Origin: Sciurus carolinensis
Taxonomy: Eukaryota; Chordata; Mammalia; Rodentia; Sciuridae
Assembly: GCF_902686445.1 (NCBI RefSeq)
Contig: NC_062213.1
Span: forward strand, 5,143,241 to 5,207,240
DNA length: 64,000 nt
Direction: 5' to 3'
Position 1 is the first letter of the stretch, and every line of letters begins with the position of its first letter. Under the pieces are notes generated by a model, which was not told the origin of the DNA, searched no databases, and saw nothing but the letters and a program-made list of their open reading frames with translations. A program made the position numbers and the translations under genes. Shown here one piece after another: positions 51,131-62,355 of the stretch.

Positions 51131-53379
51131 GTGAGTAGCAGGGGTGGAGCTGAGCCTGCGCACACAGCTCTCTCTCCTGGGGGTCAGAGACACTCTGGGG
51201 CTTCGCTTGAATGGGGTTCAAGGGCAGGTGCTACTGGATGCAAATCAGGAGCTGCTATTGCCTGCCACGGAAAAACAGGCGGCACAGAGGTCCGGCCCCT
51301 TCCCAGTGCCCAGGGCTCATTCCTGTAGCAGCACAGGTTGGGCTGGGTGGGGCCTGGGGTGTTTTAAGTGTGTCTTAGGAGACTCGTGACACCCAGGACT
51401 GAAGGTGACAACCAGGAGCAGCCAGAGCTGGCTGGAGTCAGAGCCTGGAGCAGCACCAACTCCAGCTGCTCTGACCCAAGTAACCAGGGAATCCGAGAGG
51501 CACTAACAGATACAGCAGTGAGAGTAATCTCCAAGTCCCCAAATGTCTAGGTTGCAAGGAGACTTGGAGCCATTCCATGACTGAAACAAGTAAGGTTCCC
51601 AAAGGGAGCGTGGCCTGTTCACGGTCAAGTAGCAAGATGGTGGCCACAGACCCCAGGTTACTGCCATAGCCAAGAATCATCTTGGCCACTTGCCTTCGAT
51701 CAGTGCCCTGGTTTTTACCCTAAAGAATTTATCCTCAGTGTAAGTAATAGTATCCATGAACTCGTAGTTCAAGGTGTCTTTATATTTTTCTAACATACAG
51801 TAAAATTAAAATATAATTACTACAAGTGAAAACATGTTCATTTGTGTCCCCAAGGTACTCTTGGGCACCCTTAGAGGGCATACACCTGAATCAGTGTGTG
51901 AAGGCCTGGGAAGGAGATTCAGACAGAATTGGCCTGTAGTCGATCACTAACCACCTGGGGAAGTTACCCAATTTCTTGCCTGTAAGTGGGGTGCTGATCT
52001 TGAACTCCCAGTGTTTTAGTGAGATTTCAAAAGACCATATGAAGGACAACATTTTAAGCCAAGACAGGATCAATAAGCATGCTGTGCTGAGCCATACTGG
52101 TGCCTGAGGCAAGGGAAAAATTAAAAACAATGATTTTGTCTTTATTTCAAATGTAATATTTTATTCTCCATGGATTTTTTTCATTGATTCTGATTTTTAA
52201 AACAATCTTGCATTCAAATATTCCTTTTGCTTACTGGGATTTGTGGCACCCCCTATAATTCATTATCACTGTTCCCGGCACTGTTGAGTGGACTGACCTA
52301 AGGCCAGGGGATTTTGGCAAGAAAATCTTGGCAAGAAAATCAGACTGTCCATGGGTCTAGGCTGGGTTGATGCAGAGACAGAGGAGCAGGTTCAGGTGGC
52401 AAGCACAGCAGTTACCTAGTGGAGAAGGAAGCGGGTTAGAGAGACATGACAGGGTCCTGCAGAGGGAGGGCCCTTCCCCTCCTCCATCACAGACAAGTTG
52501 CTGAGAGCCAGGAGGGAAGGGCGGCCTCGAAAGACGCAGCCTAGTGGCAGGAGGAAGCAGCTCCTAGGGTCGCGATCCTCTCCGGGTCCAGACCAGACGG
52601 CTTTCCCTCCGCCTGGCCCACGTCCACTGCAGGATCCACAGGACTGGACGGAGCCCCAGGGACAGAACTGGCCTCCAGTGTGTTCCTTCAGGCTCCCACC
52701 TGCACGACTTCGCTGGTGTCTACGGGCGCCTGCAGGGTTGCCCCAGAAACCGGATCCTCGTCCACCTCAGTCATAGCAGTCTGCGTCCCTGGCCCTGATC
52801 ACCTGTGGGGCCAGTAGGGTCTGCACTGGGCGAATGACAACTTCCTGGAACTGCTGCCAGCCACCGAGGCCCCCAGAAAGCATGGGACCTGCTGGTTGGC
52901 CGATTCCTGAAGCGAGAGGGCGTGAAGTACGGGCAGATGGCTCCATTCCCATGGCCTGTCTTCTCCTGAATGCATCCTCAGCATGGCCACACCCAGATCC
53001 AAAGCTGCAGGCGGACACTTCCGTGTGTGGCCACCTGGTCTCCTGTGAGTGGTCTGACCAGTGTTCAGTGGGCCTCAGCCACCCCTCCAACTCCAGCTCC
53101 CAGGAGCTCACCCTCAAGTCCTTCCCTGGCCAGCCGCACCAAGGTCCCTCCTTCCCTAAGTCCCCTGCTGCTCCCTGCAAAGTCACTCTCTCACTTGAAG
53201 CCCGAGTCCTCTGCTCCACTGGCTGCCCTGCCCATGCTGCGCCCTCTGCTGGCTGGCTCCCCACCTGTCCTTGGGGGCCACTCCCAACTTCTGTACCTAA
53301 GCACAGCTGGGTGGGCCTCCGGCTGGACCTCAAGGGCCTCGGGCCCTATGCTTCCTTCCCCACTTTTCTTTCTGTGCGC

Positions 53380-53470
53380 TTTGGGCAAGTTTCATCCCCA
53401 CATTTTGGTTTCCCCCTTTCTATAATGGGAGACAAATCAGTACCTACTTTACAGGGAGGGAAGTTTACAT
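53380..53470 (+). repeat. MIR-like SINE relic
   Basis: gggcaagtttcatcccc, then tataatgggagacaaatc, then gtacctactttacaggg. Confidence 0.5.
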
Positions 53471-54406
53471 AAATTATTCTATGGAGAGTACTTTATTATC
53501 TGGCTCATGATAACTATGCAGAAAAACACCATGATTATCATGGCTATTGTTAGGAAGCTGGGAGTTGTCCTCTCTGTCCCCTTTCTCTTACTGTCTCCAG
53601 AACCTCTTGTGGCAGGTGGTGTTCCACAATACAGCAGGAGAGAGGCAGAGAATTACCGCCCACCCCCAGCACAATGAAGCACAGGCAACCTGCTTGGGGC
53701 TCCTGGTTAGAGGTGGGGTGCCTGGTTGTTCTTTGGACCCTCAGTCCTCTCGTCAGATGCCTCTTCTTTCCTGCTTCCATTCCCCCACCCTGTGTCCCCA
53801 GGGCTTCCCAACCCTTCATCCAGTGGGGAGGCCAGGGGGCCTGAGAATGAGCAGTAAAAAGCTGTGGACACTCTGCTCAAGGATCCGTCAAGGAGAAGGG
53901 GGTCCTGGGGAGGGCCATGGAAGCAGGGAGGCTGGGGTGGGTGAGAAGAGGGGCTTCAGATTGTTGAGAGGGTGTGAGAGGTGGCCCAGGAGGATGGGCG
54001 GAGAGGCTGGTGGTCCACCCACCCCTCTGTGGGGCTCTCACTCTGCTGGACTGATTTCCATGCAGGGCATCCTGCACTCCCTTGCTTGAGACCTGTGCCT
54101 GTCCATCTTCGGGAGCCTTTCCTCACTTGCATGGTGGGTTGCTTATTCCTCGAGGGTCAGAATAGACCCACTGCAGAGCATCGTCCAGAGAATGGTGTCA
54201 GACGGTGGTGTTTTGTGTGACCGAAGCCACTCGATCCACCTGGATTTGAACAGAGATGACCCTGGGGAGACTGGTGGAGTTCCCCTTCTCACTGTTCCCA
54301 GAACTCTTCTTCTGGGCTTTTTCTGTGAATTCCACTGCCCTCCCTCTGACCTGGAGTTGCCCTTCACTCTTCACTACCTCTACAGAACTTTCAAGAACAC
54401 CCAAAG

Positions 54407-54440
54407 CAAAAAATAAACAAACAACAACAACAACAAATTT
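54407..54440. repeat. A-rich (CAA)n tract
   Basis: Short caacaacaacaa run after AAATAAACAAAC. Confidence 0.8.
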
Positions 54441-55739
54441 CTAGGTGTCATTTGACCAGATATTGAGAGACCAAAGAGAGGAAAGAAAAGAGCTAGGGAA
54501 AATACAGGTGGCGTGCCTGGTTGGGATGTTCACACTAAGTTTCAGTTCAGACCAGCTACTCTGTAGACCCAGAGTGTTCATCTGGCCTTTCACACACCCA
54601 ATCATGGGGAGTCAGTATCCCCTGGACATGCTGGCCCCTTGGAATGAGAAGACATCTCAGGCACTGAGATTAATTAGCCCTTCATCCACCATCCCAGGCT
54701 CTCCCATCCTCTTCCTCCACCCACCCCAATCCTGCCTGGCACAGCCTTGCTGATCTCCCGCCCGCACAGGCCCCAGCATCCTCTCCCTCCCTCCTACCTC
54801 CAGAGCACTCGTCCTGAGAGCTCAGTGCTGTGCTGAGCCCACTCCCAGCCTCAGCACTTCCTGTAACCTTAGACCACCAGGCCTTCCACAACCACCCTTC
54901 TCCTGAAAGCCCACGTGTGCCCACACTCTACTGGCCTCTAACAGGGAGGTAGTTTTATGATGAACTTTTGCAAAACATGGTCTATGGAGGTGGAACGACT
55001 TGTCTAGAATTAAGCAAATACTGAGTGGAGGAGCTGGAACTAGATCCTGGCATCCTGGCTCATGTCCAGAGCTTTACAACGACCCAGCAGAGAGCTCTCA
55101 CCTGGGGAAGGGCTGCCATCTTGCCACACATACTGCATGTCAGCACTTCCTGCCAGAAATTGGAGCATTCCCCTAAGGTGGCATGGATTGTTTTTAAGAA
55201 TTATAAAAATGAGCATATAAGCCAGGAAGGAGGCACTTCTAATTTCTCTCTGAGGGTCAATTAGCACTTACTGGATGAGCACCATTTTCCTGCTCAGCAC
55301 TAGTGAAACCCAAGAGAACCACAAAACGTTGTTCTTGGTGTAAAGAACCTAACATTCCAGATGGGGAGAGAAGATGAAGCAATCAATTGGCCTCTCTAGG
55401 CTGGGCTCTGTAAATCTAGCTCCATGTGAAGGTCTGTGATCCACACTTCTAGATGGTACACATGGGTCAGGGCCTTAACAGCTAAGCCACATCTGCCTGG
55501 CCATCTAGATGGGGTGGCCTTCCTGGTGTGATGTTCCTTCACTTGTGGTCCTCAGACACCAGGGACCATGGTCAGGTGGGGACCCAAGAGCTTCCTTTAG
55601 ACCTCACAACTTCCTCCTCAAGATGCATGCCAAGGGAGGGGTTTTATTCTGCAGGGGGTTGGGAGTTACGAGGACAGATCAAAGCAGACGGGATTAAGCT
55701 TGACTCTGGTAAGGATATTCTTATCCTCTGCAGAATTTG

Positions 55740-56080
55740 TGTTGAATGAGGTCCAGTGCAGTGGTGTTGGGAGGTGTGGCCCTTGGGAGGTGATGGCGTG
55801 TCTGCTCTGCCCTCAGGGGTGGGATTAGGTGTCCTTGTCAATGGACTTGATGGAGGGATTCTGCCCAGTCTTGTCCCAGAACCTTCTGCCACGTGAGGAC
55901 CCCATGTTCTTCTGCTCCACAGGGTGTGGAATACAAGGTATGATGTGTCTTCTTCCAAGCAGAGACTGAACCTGCTGGGGTCTTGATCGTGGACTTCTCA
56001 GCCCCAGAAGATGAGAAATAAATATGTTTTCCTTATAAATTGTCCTGCCTCAGGTATTCCTACAGATGAGACTAAGATAG
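55740..56080 (+). mobile_element. MLT1-type LTR (MaLR)
   Basis: ttgggaggtgtggcccttgg, ggaggtgatggcgtg, cacgtgaggaccc and gagaaataaatatg, ending at cctgcctcaggtattcc and agactaagatagg, match the MLT1/MST LTR order in sense. It includes the LTR poly(A) signal. No retroviral coding sequence. Confidence 0.75.
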
Positions 56081-56099
56081 GCCTCTTTTAAGACAAACC

Positions 56100-56292
56100 T
56101 GGAGCCAGGTATGGTGGCACACAGCTGTGGTCCCAGCAGTGCAGGAGGCTGAAGCAGGAGGATCACAAGTGTGAGGCTAGTCTAAGCCACTTAGCCAAAC
56201 CCATATATAGTTTTAAAAGGACTGGGGATATAACTCTATTGCAAAGTGCTTGCTAGCATGGTTTGATCCCCAATGCCACAAAAAACAAGCCA
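56100..56292 (+). mobile_element. Composite SINE: B1/Alu-like monomer plus ID unit
   Basis: ccaggtatggtggcacacag opens the Alu-like part, with cccagcagtgcaggaggctg next. The ID-like part starts actggggatataactc and ends tttgatccccaatgccac with an A-rich tail. Same architecture as the minus-strand copy at 35650-35866. Confidence 0.8.
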
Positions 56293-57414
56293 GGGCAGAG
56301 TTCTCTGCTCACAGTGTCCTGAAAGAGCCTTCTGGGGCAAGCAGTGGTGGTAGGGGAGGGCAGAGCTCCCTTGCCAAGTCAACAGATTGGACCCTTCAAG
56401 TTCAGGACCAAAGAGGAAAAGCTCATATTTTTCAGAGGATAAGTGAAGGCAGGAGCTTATGCTACTGTGGTTTAAACCCATGAATGAGCGTCCCCGGATA
56501 CGGGCAGACTCCATGGCAGGTGAGCTCACTCCCTTGCTTTATGGATGGCGACATAGGGTCAGAGATGGCACATCGTGAGGACGGGGGCCTTCTCCCTTTC
56601 ACAGGGCCAGGGAGCACAGGATGCACACTGAGGCAAGGGCGATGTCTCTCTCTGGACAGCGGGTTCTGCTAGAGATTTTCTTCCCTTCATTTTGCAGCAC
56701 AAGATGACCGTGGCAAGTCTTTGATCACCCACCCTTGGCGACAGTACTAGAGATGATGCTCTTCTCCATGGGTCAGGGATGTGCTGAACACACCAGGTGA
56801 GCTTCGGATTGGCCTCGTGGTTACATCCAGGCCCTGGTCTGTGGGCTGCGCCTCTGTTCCCAACTGCACCTTCTATAGCTTAGCAGAGAGCAATGGTGAA
56901 CATGGTCAGAGGCCAAGTTAGGCAGGAGAGATGCAGTTAAGTAAGTAGCTCTGCCTTCAGGAAAGTGTCCTTCTTGTGGGGCAAAAGGACAATAGCACTT
57001 TTGACCCCACCCCCACCCCCACACAGATATTGAAAAGAGCTGTGATAAGACAGAAGAGGGTAATACAAGTGGGAGCTTCTTTAGGGAGATTGGGAAAATC
57101 TCTGAGGCTGTATTTGAGCTGAAGCTTGGATGTTGGGAAGGAGACAGGCAGGCAAAGTTCTATTGGGGGAACAGCATGGGAATAGGTCCTGTGGCAGGAA
57201 AGGGCAGATTGTATTTGCAGGATACTGAGTGGAGGGTCTGTGAGGGAGAACAAAGTTGTGATCAGAGAGAGAACGGTCATAGGCCTCAGGGACAGGACGG
57301 GGTCTCGGATTTTACTCTCAGAGCAATCGCTGTGGCCTGCAGGTTTCACCCTGCCATTCCTGTGCTGGAATCCTAATCACCTAAGTGATAGCACCAAGCT
57401 CTGCGGCGCCTGGG

Positions 57415-57655
57415 AGGGGATCGCATGAGGGAGAGTGCTCTCGAATGTCCCTTAAAAGATGTCTCCAAGTGCCACCTTGCCACACTACACCATGTGAGGT
57501 TGCAGCCAGAAGAGGGCCCTCCACAGACACCAAATCTGCCTACCCCTCTTGACCTTGGACTTCCCAGCCTTCGGATCTGTGGGAAATACATTTCTGATGT
57601 GCACAAGCCATCCAGGCTGTGGTCGTTTGTTACAGCATCCTGAAAGGACTAAGAG
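57415..57655 (+). mobile_element. MLT1-type LTR fragment (MaLR)
   Basis: ccatgtgaggttgcagcc, ggacttcccagcc, gtgggaaatacatttctg and acagcatcctgaaaggac follow the 3' half of an MLT1 LTR. Confidence 0.65.
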
Positions 57656-58114
57656 ACGGTCTCCGTGTTCGTGCAACGGCTGCTAACTCCCAGGGAAAGA
57701 TGGCAATTCCCAGAGGCGGTGGAGAAGGAGGGGCCCAAAAATCCTTGAGCAAGAGTCAGCTGAGTGGGCAGAAGCCAGCTTGGTTGGTGCCAGCCAAGTC
57801 CAGAGAAGAGAGGTTTCCATACAGAAGCCAAGGGCCAGCTGGACCAGCTCGGCTGGAAGTCGGCTGGGGGGATGGAGAGCTGGCCTCAGGCTGCAGCAGG
57901 CGGAGTGACGTAGCCACTGAGGCACGTTTCAGAGCAATGATGGATCCTGACCTCAGTGAGTCCTTCAGGGCACCCTGGAAGTGAGGGTGGAGAGGCAGCA
58001 ACCCAGAGAAGCCCCTGAGGGGCTTGCCAGGAAGAAAGGCAGCGGGATGTGGGCAAGATCTGTCTACAGCTCCAAATGTGTGTGTGTACATTTGATTCTA
58101 TTTCTGCCTCTCTC

Positions 58115-58375
58115 TCTATTATCTATCTATCTATCTATCTATCATCTATCTATTTATCTATCAACCATCTATCTTTATCACCTAAACATCTATTATCTAC
58201 ATCATCCATCTACCCATCTATCATCTATGCATCTCTATCATCTTTCTATTATCTATCATCTGTCATCTATTTATCTATTACTTATCTATTCATCTATCAT
58301 CTATTAGCCATCTATCATCTATCTATCCTATCTATCTATCTATCTATCTTTCTTTCTATCATCTATCTATCCACC
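58115..58375. repeat. (CTAT/CATC)n tetranucleotide microsatellite
   Basis: About 260 bp of ctatctat with tcatc variants. Confidence 0.95.
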
Positions 58376-59639
58376 CCTAGGATCTAGGATCCAGGAGCAC
58401 AAATTCATTGCCCTCAACTTTCTGAGCCCTGCTTTTGGCCTCGTCTCCAAGGTGTGGCACCTTTCCTCCATATCGCTGTCAATCAGGAGGGCTCCCCACC
58501 CTGCAGGACCTGCCACCCGTGGCGCCTGGTTCACTGACCAGGGCAACAGGAAGGCGGTTGGCACACAGAATTCAACCTCCTGCAAGGCGAGACAAAGGAG
58601 TTTTAGAAAAGAATGTGGAGGCTGATGATGGAGAATTTTGATATGAGAATGATATACTGTTTTTATTGTATTGATGAAAAGAAGCCAGGAAAACTTTTAT
58701 AAGCAATTCATTGACGTTATTTGGATTGTGTTTTAGAAATCAGCCCTTCCTTACCTGCTTAGGAAGTGAAGTAATGAGTAAAGCAGGGGAGAGAGATTGA
58801 GAGTTGAGAGAAAAGGAAAAAGAGAACCAAAGCAAGGCAGAAGCCATCCTGAAAGGAGCTGGGAGGCCAGAGGGCAGGGGAGGCCAGGCAGGGGGAGGGC
58901 ACGAGCTGGAACCTACCAAAGCAGAGCGTGGCCAGGCAGCTGAGAGTCAGGGGCATGAGCACCCAAGACACCAGCCACACTTCCCGGCAAGGACAAGTCT
59001 GGCAGGCTTCGCGCCAACCCTGTTAGTCAAGGACTTCTTGCTCTCTTCTCTGGCTGGTGTGACTTTTTGTCCCCAGCCTCTCAAGCACCACATAATCACA
59101 GTTCCCCAGTTGAGAGAGTTTTGTGAGAAGATAAATAGCATAATTACCTACGTGTCAATCCACATGACGTTATTGCACCGAGCAAACATTAACTTGAGCT
59201 GCTGCTGCTAAAACAAGATTAAAATCTAATCAAGATGTTCAAGAACTACTTGTCCTACCTTCAATTTGTGGTATGAATCACGGTTAATATTTCCTTTTTT
59301 CTCTCAATTGCTCATTATAACCTGTGCTGTTCACTTCAGCAATGCAATCATCAGCAGCACTAGCCCCAGATGTGAAGACCAAGTGATAGTTCACATCCGT
59401 GGGGGTGGGGGCGTGAAAAGTCTCTCTGTAGCTCCTGTTGGGGACCTTGACCTGGACTTGTCCTTGGACCAGCCTATAGGGTGAATATGCTCATGAGCAT
59501 CCTATCCAGGGCCAGAGTGGGGAAAGAAACTTGAAAAGAGATGGTAGAAAGAATGCCAGAATCCTAAGAAGCCAGCAGAGATCCCTTGACCTGAGAGGGC
59601 AAAACCCAGGGATTAGTCAAAGCCCAGGGCCACAGGGAG

Positions 59640-59820
59640 GATGGGAGCTTGATGAAACCTGAGTGTCTTCCTTCTGCAAAGGTTGGCCCAGTTCCCGCTC
59701 TGCACAATGCCTTGGGTGTTGCAGATTCATGGATAAGTGGGAAATTGACAGCCCCTGTCCTGAAGGAGTTTACATTCCATAGAGCAGAAAATTCTGGAAC
59801 AAGTGGTTATAAGTACAGTG
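59640..59820 (+). repeat. L2-like LINE relic
   Basis: gctctgcacaatgccttgg, ttcatggataagtggg and cccctgtcctgaaggag, then tttacattcc, follow the L2 3' end. Confidence 0.5.
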
Positions 59821-60094
59821 AGCATGACTTCTGAACAAGCGATAATTCCTATAAAGTTCAACTCTTCTTAATGCTCCTTTTCAAGACTCCAGGATCCCCT
59901 TTGTCTAACTTAGCTTTCAAATAATATGTGGGAATTCCAGACATATGGCTCCACCCTTCACTGCTCCACCATCCTTCACCTACCCCTGCTTACAAGACAT
60001 GGATTAAGAGCTTGCAAACTCAGACAGCACTTCTATCTGAGCACAGGTACCTGCCTCTCAATCCTCCAAGTCATGTCTTCTGAAAACAAAACCC

Positions 60095-61450
60095 AAATAA
60101 ATACAATTTTCTCATATCAGACAAAGGGGCCAAAAATATGCAATGGAGAAAAGATAGCCTCTTCAACAAATGGTGCTGGGAAAACTGGAAAACCATATGC
60201 AACAGAATGAAAATAAACCCCTATCTCTCACCCTTCACAAAACTCAACTCAAAATGGATCAAGGACCTCGGAATCAGACCAGAGATCCTGCATCTTATAG
60301 AAGAAAAAGTAGGTCCAAATCTTCAACTTGTTGGCTTAGGATCAGACTTCCTTAACAGGACTCCCATAGCACAAGAAATAAAAGCAAGAATCAATAACTG
60401 GGATAAATTCAAAAAAATGCTTTCTCTCAGCAAAGGAAACTATCAGTAATGTGAAGAGAGAGCCCACAGAGTGGGAGAATATATTTGTCACTCATACTTC
60501 AGATAGAGCACTAATTTCCAGAATATATAAAGAACTCAAAAAACTCTATACCAAGAATACAAATAACCCAATCAACAAATGGGCTAAGGAACTGAACAGA
60601 CACTTCACAGAAGATCTACAAGCAATCAACAGATATATGAAAAAATGTTCACCATCTTTAGTAATAAGAGGAATGCAAATCAAAACTACCCTAAGATTCC
60701 ATCTCACCCCAATTAGAATGGCGATTATCAAGAACACAAGCAACAATAGGTGTTGGTGAGGATGTGAGGAAATAGGTACACTCATACATTGCTGGTGGGG
60801 TTGCAAATTAGTGCAGCCACTCTGGAAAGCAGTATGGAGATTCCTCAGAAAGCTTGGAATGGAACCACCATTTGACCCAGCTATCCCACTCCTTGGCCTA
60901 TACCCAAAGGACTTAAAATCAGCATACTACAGAGATACAGCCACATCAATGTTCATAGCTGCTCAATTCACAATAGCCAGATTGTGGAACCAACCTAGAT
61001 GTCCTTCAATTGATGAATGTATAAAGCAAATGTGGCATATATATACAATGGAATATTACTCCACCATGAAGAATGATAAAATTATGGCATTTGCAGGCAA
61101 ATGGATGAAATTGGAGAATATCATGCTAAGTGAGATAAGCCAATCTCAAAAAAACTAAAGGACGAATGATCTCACTGATAAGCAGATGAGGACATATAAT
61201 GGGGGGTGGGAGGGGTTAGCGTTAGGGTTAGGGTTAGGTTTAGGGTTAGGGTTAAGGAGGGTGGTAAGAATGGAGGAAGGAAGGACTGTATAGAGGGAAA
61301 AGAGGGGTGGGAGAGGTGGGGGGAAGGAAAAAAATAACAGAATGAATCAAACAACATTACCCTATGTAAATTTATGATTACACAAATGGTATGCCTTGAC
61401 TCCATGTACAAATAGAGAAACAACATGTATCCCATTTGTTTACAATAAAA
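60095..61450 (+). mobile_element. L1 fragment: end of ORF2 and 3' UTR, with disrupted frames
   Basis: The translated pieces match the C-terminal part of L1 ORF2 (reverse transcriptase protein), e.g. [11 protein letters not shown] and MWHIYTMEYYSTMKND. The reading is broken by a frame change near 60450 and an in-frame TGA after NNRCW (about 60757), so it is a dead 5'-truncated copy. The 3' UTR has a telomere-like stretch (61215-61256), a purine-rich tract and ends acaataaaaa. Sequence divergence appears modest. Confidence 0.93.
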
Positions 61451-61464
61451 ATAATGTTTTATTA

Positions 61465-62050
61465 GTGAATTATAGTTATACATAAGTGGGATTTATTTTG
61501 ATATAATCATATAAACTCGGAATATAATTTACTCCATTCCAGTCCCCAGTGCTTCCTCTACCCCTCAACCTCCAGGTTCCATTTCCTCTCCTCTCTACCC
61601 CTCCACCACCTGTTTCCCTTTCCTCTCCTTTATTGGTTTTTCTTCTGTGTATTTATTATTTTTAAATTGGTGCTTTACAGACACACATAAAGGTAAAATT
61701 CACTATAGTATATTCGTATGTATACATAGCGTACTTTGGTCAATTTCATTCCATATTTCCTCCCTTTTTCCACCCCTCCTCTCTCTCCCTCAGTCCCCTT
61801 CCTCTGCTCTGCTAATCTTATTTTCATGGCACCTCCCCCACCATCTTTTGTTTCATTTTCTTATTTTGCTCTAACTCTCACAAATGAGAGAAATGATTCA
61901 ACCTTTGACTTTCTGAGTCTGGCTTATTTCACTTAGCATGATGATTTCCAGTTCCATGAATGTACCAGCAAATATCATAATTTCATTCTTCTTTAAGGCT
62001 GAATAAAACTCCATTGTGTATATATACTACATTTTCTTTATCCTCTTTGC
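61465..62050 (-). mobile_element. L1 3' end fragment, tail to tail with the previous one
   Basis: The + strand carries, in antisense, the ORF2 end: ctggcttatttcacttagc, atgatgatttccagttcc and ggctgaataaaactccattg. A pyrimidine-rich 3' UTR lies between 61540 and 61850. It belongs to a different L1 subfamily from its neighbour. Confidence 0.8.
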
Positions 62051-62164
62051 ATGCTGCTTAAAACATCTTGAGTGAGATTATTAATCTGTTTTCTCAAGTA
62101 TTATACTTTTTTCCCTTGTGTAAATTCCATGTGGTACCTGATACTTGTTTCATTTTGTGTGTTA

Positions 62165-62355
62165 TCCGTCTGTCTATTCATTCATTCGTTCATCCACCTA
62201 TTCACCTATGAATCCATCTATCAATTAATCCTCCATCCTTTCACTTGCTGTCCATCCATTCATAACCCATCTACCCTTCCATCCATTATCCATCAATTCA
62301 TCCATCCCTTCATCTTATATCCATCCACAGACCCATCCATCCATCCATCCTATCT
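62165..62355. repeat. (CATC/CATT)n degenerate tetranucleotide tract
   Basis: ccatccatccat runs with ttcattcattcg and tatcaa variants. Confidence 0.85.

Larger units (their letters stand above)
45271..60094. other. Intergenic region downstream of COL22A1
   Basis: Apart from the repeats listed, I see no exon with convincing splice sites plus coding signature, no CpG-island-like promoter and no RNA gene. GC-rich stretches at about 46.2-46.7, 49.0-50.0 and 52.5-53.4 kb give overlapping open frames on both strands; these look compositional. Confidence 0.7.

Noticed and set aside
52834..53472. 212-codon open frame in the intergenic region
   Set aside because: A second frame (52970-53425) and a minus-strand frame (52767-53333) overlap it in C-rich sequence. 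No domain, promoter or splice pattern seen.
55740..57655. Endogenous retrovirus with coding genes between two LTRs
   Set aside because: The two MLT1-type LTR pieces differ from each other. A SINE and unrelated sequence lie between them; no retroviral coding remnants are visible.
60451..61158. Functional L1 ORF2
   Set aside because: Only the C-terminal part remains, with a frame change and an in-frame TGA.
61215..61256. Interstitial telomere from chromosome fusion
   Set aside because: The motif is inside an L1 3' UTR and recurs in a second L1 at 25856, so it moved with the element.
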